From: JAVBNU01 sp964617065
Lineage (GTDB): Bacteria > Cyanobacteriota > Vampirovibrionia > Gastranaerophilales > Gastranaerophilaceae
Assembly: GCA_964617065.1 (NCBI GenBank)
Contig: CAZTVM010000021.1
Location: 1-22,005 of the forward strand
Length of the DNA stretch: 22,005 bases
Direction of reading: 5' to 3'
Shown here: positions 7,737 through 16,758 of the stretch, piece by piece
How the letters are laid out: each line of letters starts with the position of its first letter
How positions within the stretch are numbered: the stretch's first letter is position 1
Position numbers and translations under genes: made by a program
Notes under the pieces: model-generated
What the model was told of the DNA's origin: nothing
The model's database searches: none
The model's input: only the letters and a program-made list of their open reading frames with translations

Positions 7737-8024
7737 TTAAGTGTCTTCAAAAAAGTTTTCTGTATTTATGAAATAATTTTTCAAAAAAATTGTTTTGCGT
7801 GAACTTTTTTCGCCATGAGTAATTTGAATACTTGATTTTGAAATATTTAAAAGTTTAGCGAGAAATTTTACAAGTTCAGAATTTGCTTTGTTGTCTACCG
7901 CCGGCGCCTTTATTCTCACTTTATAATAATTATTTTCAATTTCAATTTTATTAGCTGAAGCGTTTGCAACGACTTTTAAGTTTATCATAGAGCCATCATT
8001 TGTCGTTATGTATAATTTGTCCAT
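7737..8024 (-). CDS. YggU/DUF167 family protein
   Basis: A 95-residue protein with the conserved DUF167 (UPF0235) stretch KAPAVDNKANSELVKFLAK followed by a Ser-x-Ile-x-Ile strand and the HGEKSSRKTI segment. The family is small, cytoplasmic, widespread in bacteria, archaea and eukaryotes, and has no settled function. Its length is usual for the family. AAGG is 6-7 bases before the ATG. It is divergent from rel across only 51 bp, so the two promoters must lie close together or overlap; I could not pick a clear -10 for either. Confidence 0.85.
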   Translation of the reverse strand: MDKLYITTNDGSMINLKVVANASANKIEIENNYYKVRIKAPAVDNKANSELVKFLAKLLNISKSSIQITHGEKSSRKTIFLKNYFINTENFFEDT

Positions 8025-8075
8025 TTTTATCCTTATTTATTAAAAGTATGGTAAAAAATCACTTTAAGGTATACA

Positions 8076-10277
8076 ATGTATAATATTATGACAGATAAAG
8101 TGCTTTTTGACCAACTAAAAAATATATTAATAGAGCAAAATCGACCTGAAAGTGATATACAAGACATTGAGGGAGCTTTTAATTTCGCCTCAAAGTTACA
8201 TGAAGGACAATATCGACTGAGTGAAGAACCTTATATAATTCATCCGTTGGAAGTCGCTAAAATTCTCGCAACGTTAAGAGTTGACAAAGACACGATTATT
8301 GCGGCATTATTGCATGACATAATCGAAGATACAGAGGCAACATCTGACGACGTAAAAAATGCGTTTGGTGAAGATGTTTACAACTTAGTGACAGGTGTTA
8401 CAAAGTTAGGTAAATACCAATTTAAGTCAAAAGAGGAACGTCAAGCCGAAAATTTTAGACGAATGTTTATAGCAATGGCTAATGATATAAGAGTAATTTT
8501 TTTGAAACTGGCTGACAGACTGCACAACATGCGCACTTTGAACTACATGGCACAAGCAAAACAGCAGCGAATAGCGCAAGAAACGCTTGATATTTTTGCT
8601 CCGTTAGCAAATAGATTAGGTATTGGTAAAATAAAGGCAGAATTAGAAGATTTGTCGCTTAGATATTTGCATCCTGATAAATATTTCGAAATAGCGCAAT
8701 TAGTCGCAGAAAAAAAGGCTGAAAGAGATTTAACAGTAAAGCTTTTGATAGAAAAAATTGAGCACAGTTTAAAACAGTCAAAAATAAATGCGCATATTAG
8801 CGGTAGAGCTAAACATTATTACAGCATTTACAGCAAAATGGAACGGTTGAATGTCGCTTTTCATGATTTGTACGACATAACAGCAGTCAGAGTAATCGTC
8901 GATAATGAAAAAGAGTGCTATGAAGCGCTAGGGGTTATACACTCGCAGTTTAAGCCTATTCCCGGACGCTTTAAGGACTATATTGCAATGCCGAAAAGCA
9001 ATCTTTATCGTTCTTTGCATACTTCTGTGCTCGGTCCTCGCTCAAAACCGCTGGAAGTTCAAATTCGTACAAAAGAAATGCACGATGTTGCTGAATATGG
9101 TGTCGCTGCACACTGGCGTTACAAAGAATCAGGCTCTAAGTTAGCTGCTTCAGATACTGACATGCAATTTTCATGGATGCGCAAAATGGCAGAAATCGAC
9201 AATGACGTATCTACAGCTTCAGAATACGTTGAAAGAGTCAAGTTAGATTTATTTTCTGACCAAGTGTTTGCGTTTACGCCGATGGGCGATGTTATAGATT
9301 TGCCTCAAAACGCTACACCTGTTGATTTTGCGTTCAGAATACACACAGATGTCGGTTGCAAAACTATAGGCGCTCTCGTCAATGGTAGAATTGCTCAACT
9401 TGATACGCCTTTGCACAATGGAGATATAGTTGAAATTTTAACTGCAAAAAATAGCATACCTCGTCTGGATTGGTTGAATTTCGTAGTCACTAAACAAGCT
9501 CAAAGTAAAATACGCCTATGGTATAAAAAGCATAACAGAGAAGCCCACATTACACTAGGTCGACAAAACTTAGAAGCTGAATTTACAAAAGCTAATATTG
9601 ATGACTTTATTAAATCAGGAGAATTACTCGAAGTTGCAAATTCAATGAATTATCAAAAAGTCGAGGATTTATTTGCAGCTATCGGATGTGGCGAAACTAC
9701 AGCATTGAAAGTAGTTAACAAACTTAAAAAGCCCATTGAAAATGACGAACCTACTTTTACACCAAAAAGGCAAAGAAAAACGAAAACGAACGACATTATT
9801 GGTTTAGAAGGAATGTTATATAATTTTGCAAAATGCTGTACTCCAGTCCCAGGCGAGCCCATTGTGGGTGTGGTGACTAGAAGTAAAGGAATTTCTATCC
9901 ACCGTATTGACTGTAATTCGTTAGACTGCATTCCTGAAGAACGATTAATGAATATTAAATGGGCAAATGATAGTTTAAGCAAAACCTATATTACTGCAAT
10001 AAAAATTGCAGTACTCGACAAAATAGGTATGCTGAAAGAAATTTTGACTTGTATCACTGACAGTAATACAAACATTATTTCTGCAAACGTGAAAAGTGTA
10101 AACAGCAAAAAAATAGGCGTAGTTGAATTGGCTATTGAAGTTAATAATGTAACGACCTTGAGGGCTGTTATCCAATCATTACAAGCCTTGCCAGATGTGT
10201 ATTCAGTAAAGCGTGTACCTTCTCAAAATGCAAAGGTCAATGAGCAGCCACATAAAAAAGTTAAGCATAAAAAATAA
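8076..10277 (+). CDS. rel: Bifunctional (p)ppGpp synthetase/hydrolase, RelA/SpoT family
   Basis: A 733-residue full-length Rel, which makes (p)ppGpp from ATP and GDP/GTP and degrades it. The hydrolase domain shows H56, the HD pair (H80, D81) in LLHDIIEDT and ADRLHNMRT (146-154), so hydrolysis looks intact. The synthetase domain shows GRAKHYYSIYSKM (243-255) and the LYRSLHTSV segment (310-318). A TGS domain follows at about 396-458, then a Cys-rich segment (KCCTPVPG, 587-594, with later Cys at 613 and 618) and a C-terminal ACT domain (about 640-712). Both catalytic domains in one protein, with no second copy nearby, suggest this is the main stringent-response enzyme. The start at 8076 is supported by AAGG (8066-8069), 6 bases upstream; a second in-frame ATG is at 8088. 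It converges on gpsA with 11 bases between. Confidence 0.95.
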   Translation: MYNIMTDKVLFDQLKNILIEQNRPESDIQDIEGAFNFASKLHEGQYRLSEEPYIIHPLEVAKILATLRVDKDTIIAALLHDIIEDTEATSDDVKNAFGEDVYNLVTGVTKLGKYQFKSKEERQAENFRRMFIAMANDIRVIFLKLADRLHNMRTLNYMAQAKQQRIAQETLDIFAPLANRLGIGKIKAELEDLSLRYLHPDKYFEIAQLVAEKKAERDLTVKLLIEKIEHSLKQSKINAHISGRAKHYYSIYSKMERLNVAFHDLYDITAVRVIVDNEKECYEALGVIHSQFKPIPGRFKDYIAMPKSNLYRSLHTSVLGPRSKPLEVQIRTKEMHDVAEYGVAAHWRYKESGSKLAASDTDMQFSWMRKMAEIDNDVSTASEYVERVKLDLFSDQVFAFTPMGDVIDLPQNATPVDFAFRIHTDVGCKTIGALVNGRIAQLDTPLHNGDIVEILTAKNSIPRLDWLNFVVTKQAQSKIRLWYKKHNREAHITLGRQNLEAEFTKANIDDFIKSGELLEVANSMNYQKVEDLFAAIGCGETTALKVVNKLKKPIENDEPTFTPKRQRKTKTNDIIGLEGMLYNFAKCCTPVPGEPIVGVVTRSKGISIHRIDCNSLDCIPEERLMNIKWANDSLSKTYITAIKIAVLDKIGMLKEILTCITDSNTNIISANVKSVNSKKIGVVELAIEVNNVTTLRAVIQSLQALPDVYSVKRVPSQNAKVNEQPHKKVKHKK

Positions 10278-10288
10278 AAATTTTGCTT

Positions 10289-11251
10289 TTAGTCTTCAAT
10301 TTTTAATTTTCTGTTCATAAGTTTGTTTAAAAGTTCTTTTGGCGTTATTTCAGTGTAAACGGCTTCGTAAATGGCTTCTGAAATCGGGGCTTCAATATTA
10401 AGTTTTTTAGCTAATTCACAAACTGCTTTTGAGGTTTTTACGCCTTCTGCTACTGAGCCTAGTTCTTTCAAAATATCATCAATTTTTTTGCCTTTACCCA
10501 AAAGCGAGCCGACAGAGTAATTTCGAGATAGTGGGCTCGAGCAAGTAGCAATTAAATCGCCCATGCCCGACAAACCGTACAAAGTGGCAGGATTTGCACC
10601 TAATTTAACGCTAAGTCTGACTAGTTCAGCCATACCTCTAGTCAGTAAAGCGCCTTTTGCGTTGTCGCCTAAACCCATTTCAGCTGCGAAACCTGAAGCA
10701 ATTGCAATAACATTTTTCAGGCTGCCACCTAACTCAACACCTACCATATCATGATTTGTATATAATCTGAATTTACTCGAAACTGTGAGTAAATTTTGGA
10801 CTTTTGTAGCTACGTTTATATCCGCACAAGCTACACATGCTGCGGTAGGCTTACCTGCAAGGACTTCTTTAGCTAAGGTTGGTCCTGATAAAACTGCCAA
10901 AGGTTGGTTTGGTAATTCCTCTTGGATAACTTCAGACATTCTCATCAAACTGGGTAATTCCAATCCTTTTGACGTGTTTACAATTATTTGAGAAGGATTT
11001 AGACCAATTTCAGCTAATTTTTTGCAAACATCACGAATTCCGGAAGTCGCAACGACCAAAAGGATTATATCAGCGTCTTTGACAGTTTTTTGTAAGTTAT
11101 CAGTTAAAATGATTTTTTTGTCTAACTCTGCTACGAGTGGTTTATTTATAACTTCAGGTAATCCCCACAAAAACACCTCATCAAAATTGTCGGATAAGAG
11201 CCATGTGAGTGTTGTTCCCCAAAATCCAGGGCCTAAAACTGCGAGTTTCAT
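10289..11251 (-). CDS. gpsA: Glycerol-3-phosphate dehydrogenase (NAD(P)+)
   Basis: A 320-residue cytoplasmic enzyme that reduces dihydroxyacetone phosphate to sn-glycerol-3-phosphate for phospholipid synthesis. The N-terminal nucleotide-binding motif reads GPGFWGTT (7-14), where GAGxWGTA is more common. Also visible are NTSKGLE (92-98), LSGPTLAKEV (121-130), the catalytic Lys in GGSLKNVIAIA (K179), NAKGALLTRG (197-206) and GLSGMGDL (226-233). AAGGAG is 6-7 bases before the ATG. It is the last gene of the ftsI-murE-gpsA run, 10 bases after murE. Confidence 0.95.
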   Translation of the reverse strand: MKLAVLGPGFWGTTLTWLLSDNFDEVFLWGLPEVINKPLVAELDKKIILTDNLQKTVKDADIILLVVATSGIRDVCKKLAEIGLNPSQIIVNTSKGLELPSLMRMSEVIQEELPNQPLAVLSGPTLAKEVLAGKPTAACVACADINVATKVQNLLTVSSKFRLYTNHDMVGVELGGSLKNVIAIASGFAAEMGLGDNAKGALLTRGMAELVRLSVKLGANPATLYGLSGMGDLIATCSSPLSRNYSVGSLLGKGKKIDDILKELGSVAEGVKTSKAVCELAKKLNIEAPISEAIYEAVYTEITPKELLNKLMNRKLKIED

Positions 11252-11261
11252 ATTATTCTCC

Positions 11262-12746
11262 TTAAACTGTTTCTTTGTGAAATACTTTTAGCACTACTTC
11301 TTTGTCGTCGAAATGAATTGTTTTATCTTTCAAAATCTGATAATTTTCATGTCCTTTTCCAGCAATGATTACTACATCATTTTCGTTTACGATTTTAGAA
11401 ATAAATTTTATTGCCAATTCTCGGTCAGGCTCAACAAAAATTCGCTGTGAGTCAACAGACTTTATGCCTGTCATAATATCTGAAATTATCAAGTTCGGGT
11501 CCTCACTACGAGGATTGTCTGATGTAACGATTACTTTATCCGCAAGTTCATCAGCTATTTTGCCCATTTTAGAACGTTTCGTAGCATCTCTATCACCGCC
11601 ACAACCAAAAAGACAAATCAAATTTGCATCATGGTGTGTGAGTTCTCTCGCAGCTTTTAAAACATTTTTCAATCCATCTGGAGTGTGTGCATAGTCAACG
11701 ATTACCAAAGGCTTTTTTACAACCGTTTCAAATCTACCTGCTACGCCTTGAGTACGCTCAAGCGCTGAAATGCAAATTTCAAAAGGAATTTTATTTGCTA
11801 TTCCGACAGCTAATGCAGCTAAAGCATTGTATACACTGAACATGCCGTTAGATTGGAGCTGAATTGATTTTATTTGATTATTTACGCAACAATCGAATTT
11901 TACACCGTCATGTGCAAATTCAACGTTTTTAGCAGCGACATCAAGTTCTGTGTCGACAAAATCGTTCACTATACCGTAAGTGTATATTTCAACGTCAGGT
12001 GAAATAACAGAAATAAACCGAGATGCATAGGGGTCGTCAGCGTTGATAATTGCATAATTACCGCTTTTTAATTTTTTAAAAAGTAAAGCTTTAGCTTCAA
12101 AATAATTATCCATAGTAATATGATAATCTAAATGGTCTTGTGTCAAATTTGTTAAAACAGCTCCGTTAAAGTCGCAGCCACCTACTCTGTTTTGTTCCAG
12201 CGAATGTGAGCTGACTTCCATGACAACATTTTTAATGTCATTATCGACTATTTTTCTTAAAACAGCCTGTAACTCCGGCGCTTGAGGTGTAGTATGAACT
12301 GCCTCATGGTAAGAGTCAGCACTGCTGCACTTATAGCCTAAAGTGCCAATTAATGAACAATTTTGTTCATTAGCTTCAAAAATTCTTTGCACTAAATGAG
12401 TGACCGTAGTTTTGCCGTTTGTACCTGTAATGCCCATCAAATTAATATTTTTAGAAGGCTCGTTGTAGAAAATTGTAGCTAAATCTGCGATTTGATGTCT
12501 AGTTGAATTTACAATCAACTGCTGAGCAGGAAGATTTAATTCATGTTCGCACATGAATGTTCTAACACCTTTGTCGTATGCGGACTGAGCCCATTCATGT
12601 CCATCGGAATGTTCCCCCCTTAAACAAACAAAAATATCGCCTTCTTTAGCATTTTTAGAATTATAACAAATTCCTGTAATATTTGTGGTTTGTTGGTTAA
12701 TTATTTTTATTGGTTTTACGTAATCAGTAATTGTTTTAATGTTCAT
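11262..12746 (-). CDS. murE: UDP-MurNAc-L-Ala-D-Glu:meso-diaminopimelate ligase
   Basis: A 494-residue Mur ligase that adds the third amino acid of the peptidoglycan stem peptide in the cytoplasm. The ATP-binding loop GITGTNGKTT is at 105-114. The carbamylated-Lys region (YFEAKALLFKKL) follows, and the C-terminal domain carries DNPRSEDP (410-417). DNPR is the hallmark of meso-DAP-specific enzymes, so the wall should be DAP type. GAGG lies 6 bases before the ATG. The gene is 9 bases after the PBP gene and 10 bases before gpsA, so the three are very likely one operon. Confidence 0.95.
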   Translation of the reverse strand: MNIKTITDYVKPIKIINQQTTNITGICYNSKNAKEGDIFVCLRGEHSDGHEWAQSAYDKGVRTFMCEHELNLPAQQLIVNSTRHQIADLATIFYNEPSKNINLMGITGTNGKTTVTHLVQRIFEANEQNCSLIGTLGYKCSSADSYHEAVHTTPQAPELQAVLRKIVDNDIKNVVMEVSSHSLEQNRVGGCDFNGAVLTNLTQDHLDYHITMDNYFEAKALLFKKLKSGNYAIINADDPYASRFISVISPDVEIYTYGIVNDFVDTELDVAAKNVEFAHDGVKFDCCVNNQIKSIQLQSNGMFSVYNALAALAVGIANKIPFEICISALERTQGVAGRFETVVKKPLVIVDYAHTPDGLKNVLKAARELTHHDANLICLFGCGGDRDATKRSKMGKIADELADKVIVTSDNPRSEDPNLIISDIMTGIKSVDSQRIFVEPDRELAIKFISKIVNENDVVIIAGKGHENYQILKDKTIHFDDKEVVLKVFHKETV

Positions 12747-12755
12747 AATTATCCT

Positions 12756-14498
12756 CTATTTTTTTAATTTATCAGGTTGAATATTTAGTATTCTAGCGAC
12801 TTGTAAAGCTATTTCTTTAAATACAGGAGAGGCTATTGTATTTCCCCAAACTTCACCACCACCTGCTGAGTCAACTACGACATAAATCATCACTTCAGGA
12901 TTTGATGCTGGTAAAAAGCCCATGACAGAGGTATACATTTTATTTGAATAGCCTCTACCGTTTTCAAGTGGTTTTAGTGATGTGCCTGTTTTTGCCGCTA
13001 CAGTATAATTTTCTAAAAACACAGGTGTTTTTTTGCCTTGTCTTTCAATACTTGCAGCGAGCAATTTCGTCAAAAGCTGAGCATTCTCAGGTGTCATAAT
13101 AGGAACTTCCTGAACTTTTTTCAAGCGTTCTTCAGGGGAGTACTTGATGACATGAGGTGTTACTTTTACGCCGTTGTTAGCTACAGCGGCCATAAAAGCT
13201 GCCATTTGGACAAAAGTAGTAGATGCACCGTACCCATAGCCCATCGCTGCTTGGTCAGACTCGTTCCAATTTTTGTAATCTCTTAATAAACCGCTGTCTT
13301 CGCCGGGTAAATCAATGCCGGTTTTTGAACCGATGCCGAATCTTTTTAATATGTTGTAATATTGTTGTCTACCTAGCATAAGTGCGATACGAGCACTTGC
13401 GACATTGCTCGAGTGCTCAAACAAATAGCATAAGTCTATCATGCCGGGGTAAGGGCGTCTTGCAACATCATAATTAGAAATAGTCCACCCTGAAATTTTC
13501 ATTTTACCTGTGTCGCTTATTCGTGAAAATTCGTTGATTTTACCTGACTCAAGCCCTGCAGCTACGGTCAAAACTTTGAATGTAGACCCTGGTGGGTATA
13601 TATCAGTCAATGTCCAGTTTTTCACCTGTAGTGGTGTAGCCTTTTTGTAGTAATTTGGGTCATAGTTAGGATAAACTGCGTAGCCCAGTATTTCACCTGT
13701 CTTTGGCCGGATTACGATTGCAGCGCCACGAAGTGCTTTGCGTTCTTCTATCATCTTGAGTAGTTCTGTTTCACATACATGCTGTATACCGTTATGCAAA
13801 GTCAGTTGCAGTGTTTTACCTTTTGCAGGAATAATTGTTGCTTCTAAATTAGTAAGCAAATCATAAATTATATCACCGTTAGGCGTTTTTTCTAAATTAT
13901 ATGAAGTCGTTGATTCTTCAAGCCAGTCGTTTGCGGTATGTTCGACGCCTGCAGTTATATCGGCATCTGGATTGTAATATCCAAGTACATGTGCAGCCAT
14001 TCGACCTTGAGGGTAAACTCTTTCGTTCTTTTTGTCTAAACTTACTTCTCTCAGTTGTAATTTCCTGATTTTTATTGCTACGTGTCTGTCGACATCTTTT
14101 TTTAGTAAAATAATTTTTTGTTTTTTTGATAAAATTTGTATAAGTTTTGCTCGTGGCATTTCTAGAGCAGGCGCTAAAATGTCAGCGAGTTCTTCTGGCG
14201 TATGCATAAAGTCAGCTGTATGAGCGTAAACATTGAATGAAGTTTTGTCAGAAGCTAATTTTTCACCGTTGCGGTCAAGAATTTCTCCTCGCATAACGAA
14301 ACTTTGCGCATTTCTTTGTTTTTTCGCTTTTATTCTATAGTTTTTTATGTCAATAACTTGAATTAAAAACAACCAGCCTATTATCAATGCGCACAAAAAA
14401 AGCGAAATAAATTGCCACATCAGTAGACGTTTATCAAATTTTCTGAATTTTTCTTGGATTTCTTTTATTTCTGTGTTTTTTCTTATTTTATCAGCCAA
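12756..14498 (-). CDS. ftsI: FtsI/PBP2-type peptidoglycan D,D-transpeptidase
   Basis: A 580-residue class B penicillin-binding protein. It has a cytoplasmic basic N terminus, one membrane anchor (about 26-48), a dimerisation domain opening with MRGEILDRNG (69-78), and a transpeptidase domain with the active-site STFK (S305-K308), SSN (363-365) and KTGT (503-506). It cross-links stem peptides outside the membrane. Position directly before murE is the usual place for ftsI in division/cell-wall clusters, so the division enzyme is favoured over the elongation PBP2. The start is TTG at 14498: GAGGAG is 8 bases upstream and an in-frame TGA lies just before that. mraZ, mraW and ftsL do not precede it here. 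Confidence 0.9.
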   Translation of the reverse strand: MADKIRKNTEIKEIQEKFRKFDKRLLMWQFISLFLCALIIGWLFLIQVIDIKNYRIKAKKQRNAQSFVMRGEILDRNGEKLASDKTSFNVYAHTADFMHTPEELADILAPALEMPRAKLIQILSKKQKIILLKKDVDRHVAIKIRKLQLREVSLDKKNERVYPQGRMAAHVLGYYNPDADITAGVEHTANDWLEESTTSYNLEKTPNGDIIYDLLTNLEATIIPAKGKTLQLTLHNGIQHVCETELLKMIEERKALRGAAIVIRPKTGEILGYAVYPNYDPNYYKKATPLQVKNWTLTDIYPPGSTFKVLTVAAGLESGKINEFSRISDTGKMKISGWTISNYDVARRPYPGMIDLCYLFEHSSNVASARIALMLGRQQYYNILKRFGIGSKTGIDLPGEDSGLLRDYKNWNESDQAAMGYGYGASTTFVQMAAFMAAVANNGVKVTPHVIKYSPEERLKKVQEVPIMTPENAQLLTKLLAASIERQGKKTPVFLENYTVAAKTGTSLKPLENGRGYSNKMYTSVMGFLPASNPEVMIYVVVDSAGGGEVWGNTIASPVFKEIALQVARILNIQPDKLKK

Positions 14499-14518
14499 TT
14501 CAAAATCTCCTCATACTT

Positions 14519-14547
14519 ATTTTAGCACAATGAAAAATTCGGTAAAA
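14519..14547 (-). promoter_or_regulatory. Promoter of the ftsI-murE-gpsA operon
   Basis: On the minus strand TGCTAAAAT (14527-14519) is an extended -10 with one mismatch. A weak -35-like TTTACC lies 16 bases upstream. The start would be near 14512, just before the GAGGAG ribosome-binding site. It is divergent from crcB. Confidence 0.45.
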
Positions 14548-14581
14548 TTTCATCGCAAAAATTTACATATTCGTTAAAATA

Positions 14582-14612
14582 TTGAATATAATATTTTAAA
14601 TGTTACTATAAT
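14582..14612 (+). promoter_or_regulatory. Candidate promoter of the crcB operon
   Basis: TATAAT at 14607-14612 with a weak TTGAAT 19 bases upstream; another TATAAT lies at 14587-14592. From the downstream one the leader is only about 7 bases, so the message has no room for a fluoride riboswitch, and I see none upstream. AGAGG (14616-14620) is the ribosome-binding site. Confidence 0.4.
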
Positions 14613-14625
14613 TTTAGAGGTAAAA

Positions 14626-15003
14626 ATGATTAATATTTTGGCAGTTTTCATAGGGGGAGGAATTGGCGCAGCACTCAGATATTGTGTTTCTATGTTTGTT
14701 CGTTCAATGAGTCTTAATTCTGCAGTTTTTGCCACTTTATTTGTCAATATAATAGGTAGTTTTTTAATAGGTTTTTTGTGTGCTTATTTTATAAATAAAA
14801 TTGAAATTCCAGAGTATTACAAACTTATCTTAACAGTTGGATTTTGCGGTGGATTAACGACATTTAGCACTTTTTCTCTTGAATTATTTACGTACATTAA
14901 AGACGGTTTGTATTTACAGTTTGTATTTTATACTTTTTTTAGCGTTATATTATGCGTAACGGCAGTTGTTCTCGGAGGATATTTTGCAAAATACTTCCTT
15001 TAA
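14626..15003 (+). CDS. crcB: Fluoride ion channel CrcB/Fluc
   Basis: A 125-residue, four-helix membrane protein that exports fluoride as a dual-topology dimer. The family motifs are all present: GGIGAALRY (11-19), the Asn in NIIGSFLIG (41-49) and GFCGGLTTFSTFS (72-84), which includes the Phe box and central Na+-site region. Length is normal. AGAGG is 5 bases before the ATG. It overlaps the next gene by 20 bases, so the two are translationally coupled. Confidence 0.95.
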   Translation: MINILAVFIGGGIGAALRYCVSMFVRSMSLNSAVFATLFVNIIGSFLIGFLCAYFINKIEIPEYYKLILTVGFCGGLTTFSTFSLELFTYIKDGLYLQFVFYTFFSVILCVTAVVLGGYFAKYFL

Positions 15004-15925
15004 AAAACGTGTGTTATTTATTGGCATGCCTGATATGGCTTTAGTTTGCTATGATAAATTATATCGAGCAGGTGTGAATATTGTAGCTGCTGTTCCACCA
15101 TCAAAGTCTAATCCTTCTTTTAGCTTTTTTGTTTCTTTTTTAAAAAACTACAATGCGAATATTATAACTCACGAAAAATCTCTCGAAGAACCGGAATTCT
15201 TGGAAAAATTGAAGGATTTGAATATTGACATTGCTGTAGTTTGTTCTTACAACAAACTTTTCCCTGCTGAATTTTTAAAATGTGCAAAAGACGGTTTTAT
15301 AAATTCTCATCCGTCTCTTTTACCGGAATATAGAGGACCGAATCCATATTCGCAAGTTCTTATTCACAATGAAAAAATGACAGGTGTTACTTTGCATTTT
15401 ATGGACGAAAACTTTGATACAGGTGATATTATTTATCAAAAATCTGTTAAAATTCCTCAAAATGCTACCATGGGAATATTATTTAATAATTTTAATTTTG
15501 TAGCAGCCGATATGCTTATAGAAGTTTTGGAATATTATGAAAAAAACGGAGTTTTGCCACGCACAAAACAACCTTTAGGAGACTTTAAACCTGCAACAGC
15601 TATAGTCGCAAACGGTGTCGATAACCAAATTGACTGGTGTACCACGGCTGAAAATATTGACGCATTCGTCAGAGCATTAAATCCTTTTATTATTGCAGTC
15701 ACTTCTTTCAGGAATCAGTCCGTCAAAATTATGGCAACGAAAGCTGACTCAAAACGTTCTAAACATCCACCTGGGACTGTTTGTGAAACGAGAAAAGGCT
15801 TAGGTGTTTCTACTGCTGACGGCATTATTTTTATCAAAGTTTTGCAGTTTGGTTCATATCTTATTTGTGACGGCGAAGATTTTATTAAACGATTTAACGT
15901 GAAAATAGGAGAAACATTTTTTTAA
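14984..15925 (+). CDS. Methionyl-tRNA formyltransferase-like protein
   Basis: A 313-residue protein with both domains of Fmt. The N-terminal Rossmann domain opens RVLFIGMPDM and carries the formyltransferase site: N107 and H109 in INSHPSLLPEYRG, and D145 in FDTGDII. The C-terminal region (about 215-313) has IDWCTTAENIDAFVRALNPF and ends with a strand-rich, OB-like part, as in Fmt. It should transfer formyl from 10-formyl-THF; the acceptor is initiator Met-tRNA if this is the true Fmt. The usual Fmt HASLLP is HPSLLP here and the first 100 residues diverge, so a paralogue acting on another amine is possible. The frame is open from a TTG at 14966, but GGAGG (14974-14978) lies 5 bases before the TTG at 14984, so I start there. 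It overlaps crcB, and its TAA overlaps the next ATG. Confidence 0.75.
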   Translation: MQNTSFKKRVLFIGMPDMALVCYDKLYRAGVNIVAAVPPSKSNPSFSFFVSFLKNYNANIITHEKSLEEPEFLEKLKDLNIDIAVVCSYNKLFPAEFLKCAKDGFINSHPSLLPEYRGPNPYSQVLIHNEKMTGVTLHFMDENFDTGDIIYQKSVKIPQNATMGILFNNFNFVAADMLIEVLEYYEKNGVLPRTKQPLGDFKPATAIVANGVDNQIDWCTTAENIDAFVRALNPFIIAVTSFRNQSVKIMATKADSKRSKHPPGTVCETRKGLGVSTADGIIFIKVLQFGSYLICDGEDFIKRFNVKIGETFF

Positions 15926-16758
15926 TGGATAAACTACATTTTTTAACTGCAGGTATACCTTTACGCTCAAAACCTTCAAATTACAAAAACGGATTTGAGG
16001 ATATAATTGAACTCGGTCTCGATGGTATGGAACTCGAATTTGTGCATGGCGTGAGAATTTCAGAGGATAGTATTTCTACAGTGAAAGCTGTTACTGCAGA
16101 AAATAACCTTATTACTACAGCCCACGCACCTTTTTACATAAACTTAAATTCGCCGGAACCTAAAAAAATAGATGCCAGTATTACTCGCATAATAGATACA
16201 GCACTTACTGCCGCTAAATTTGACGCATACAGCATTACTTATCATGCAGCTTACTACATGAAAAAGGACGAAAATGAAGTCTATAAACTAATTTGTGCAG
16301 CCAATGAACTTATAGGTAAAGCGTTGCAAGAGTCAAACGTTAAAATATGGGTCAGACCTGAAACTACAGGTAAAAAATCCCAGTGGGGCGATATTTTTGA
16401 AGTTGTAAAATTATCTAAAGACTTTGATTTCGTTTTACCCTGCGTCGACTTTTCTCATTTACATGCAAGAGAAAATGGGACTTTGAAAACTTATGACGAT
16501 TTCGCTAGAATTTTGGAGTTTATGGGAAACGAATTGGGGCAAAACGCATTAAACAATTTTCATGCGCATATTGCAGGCATAGAATACTCCGCCAAAGGCG
16601 AAAGAAGGCATCTTATTTTAGAAGAAAGCGACATGAATTACAAAGACTTGCTAAAAGCTTTTGTCAATTTTGATGTAAAAGGTGTGGTCGTCTGTGAAAG
16701 TCCTAATATTGAAGACGATGCACTTTTAATTAAAGAATTTTATAATTCAATTCTTTAA
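15925..16758 (+). CDS. Endonuclease IV-like TIM-barrel protein (AP endonuclease family 2)
   Basis: A 277-residue TIM-barrel protein of the endonuclease IV/xylose-isomerase-like group. Endonuclease IV cuts DNA at abasic sites with three zinc ions. Metal-ligand positions can be followed: H67 (TTAHAPFY), H107 (YHAAYY), E146 (RPETTG), D175 and H178 (CVDFSH), H213/H215 (FHAHIAG), H229 (GERRHL) and E258 (CESP). The Asp of the E. coli DRH motif appears as Arg in ERRH, so one zinc site is altered; this GE-x-x-H form resembles archaeal-type members. Either a divergent AP endonuclease or another TIM-barrel enzyme fits. The start overlaps the preceding stop (TAATG). The stop overlaps the convergent gene in a shared TTAA. 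Confidence 0.75.
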   Translation: MDKLHFLTAGIPLRSKPSNYKNGFEDIIELGLDGMELEFVHGVRISEDSISTVKAVTAENNLITTAHAPFYINLNSPEPKKIDASITRIIDTALTAAKFDAYSITYHAAYYMKKDENEVYKLICAANELIGKALQESNVKIWVRPETTGKKSQWGDIFEVVKLSKDFDFVLPCVDFSHLHARENGTLKTYDDFARILEFMGNELGQNALNNFHAHIAGIEYSAKGERRHLILEESDMNYKDLLKAFVNFDVKGVVVCESPNIEDDALLIKEFYNSIL

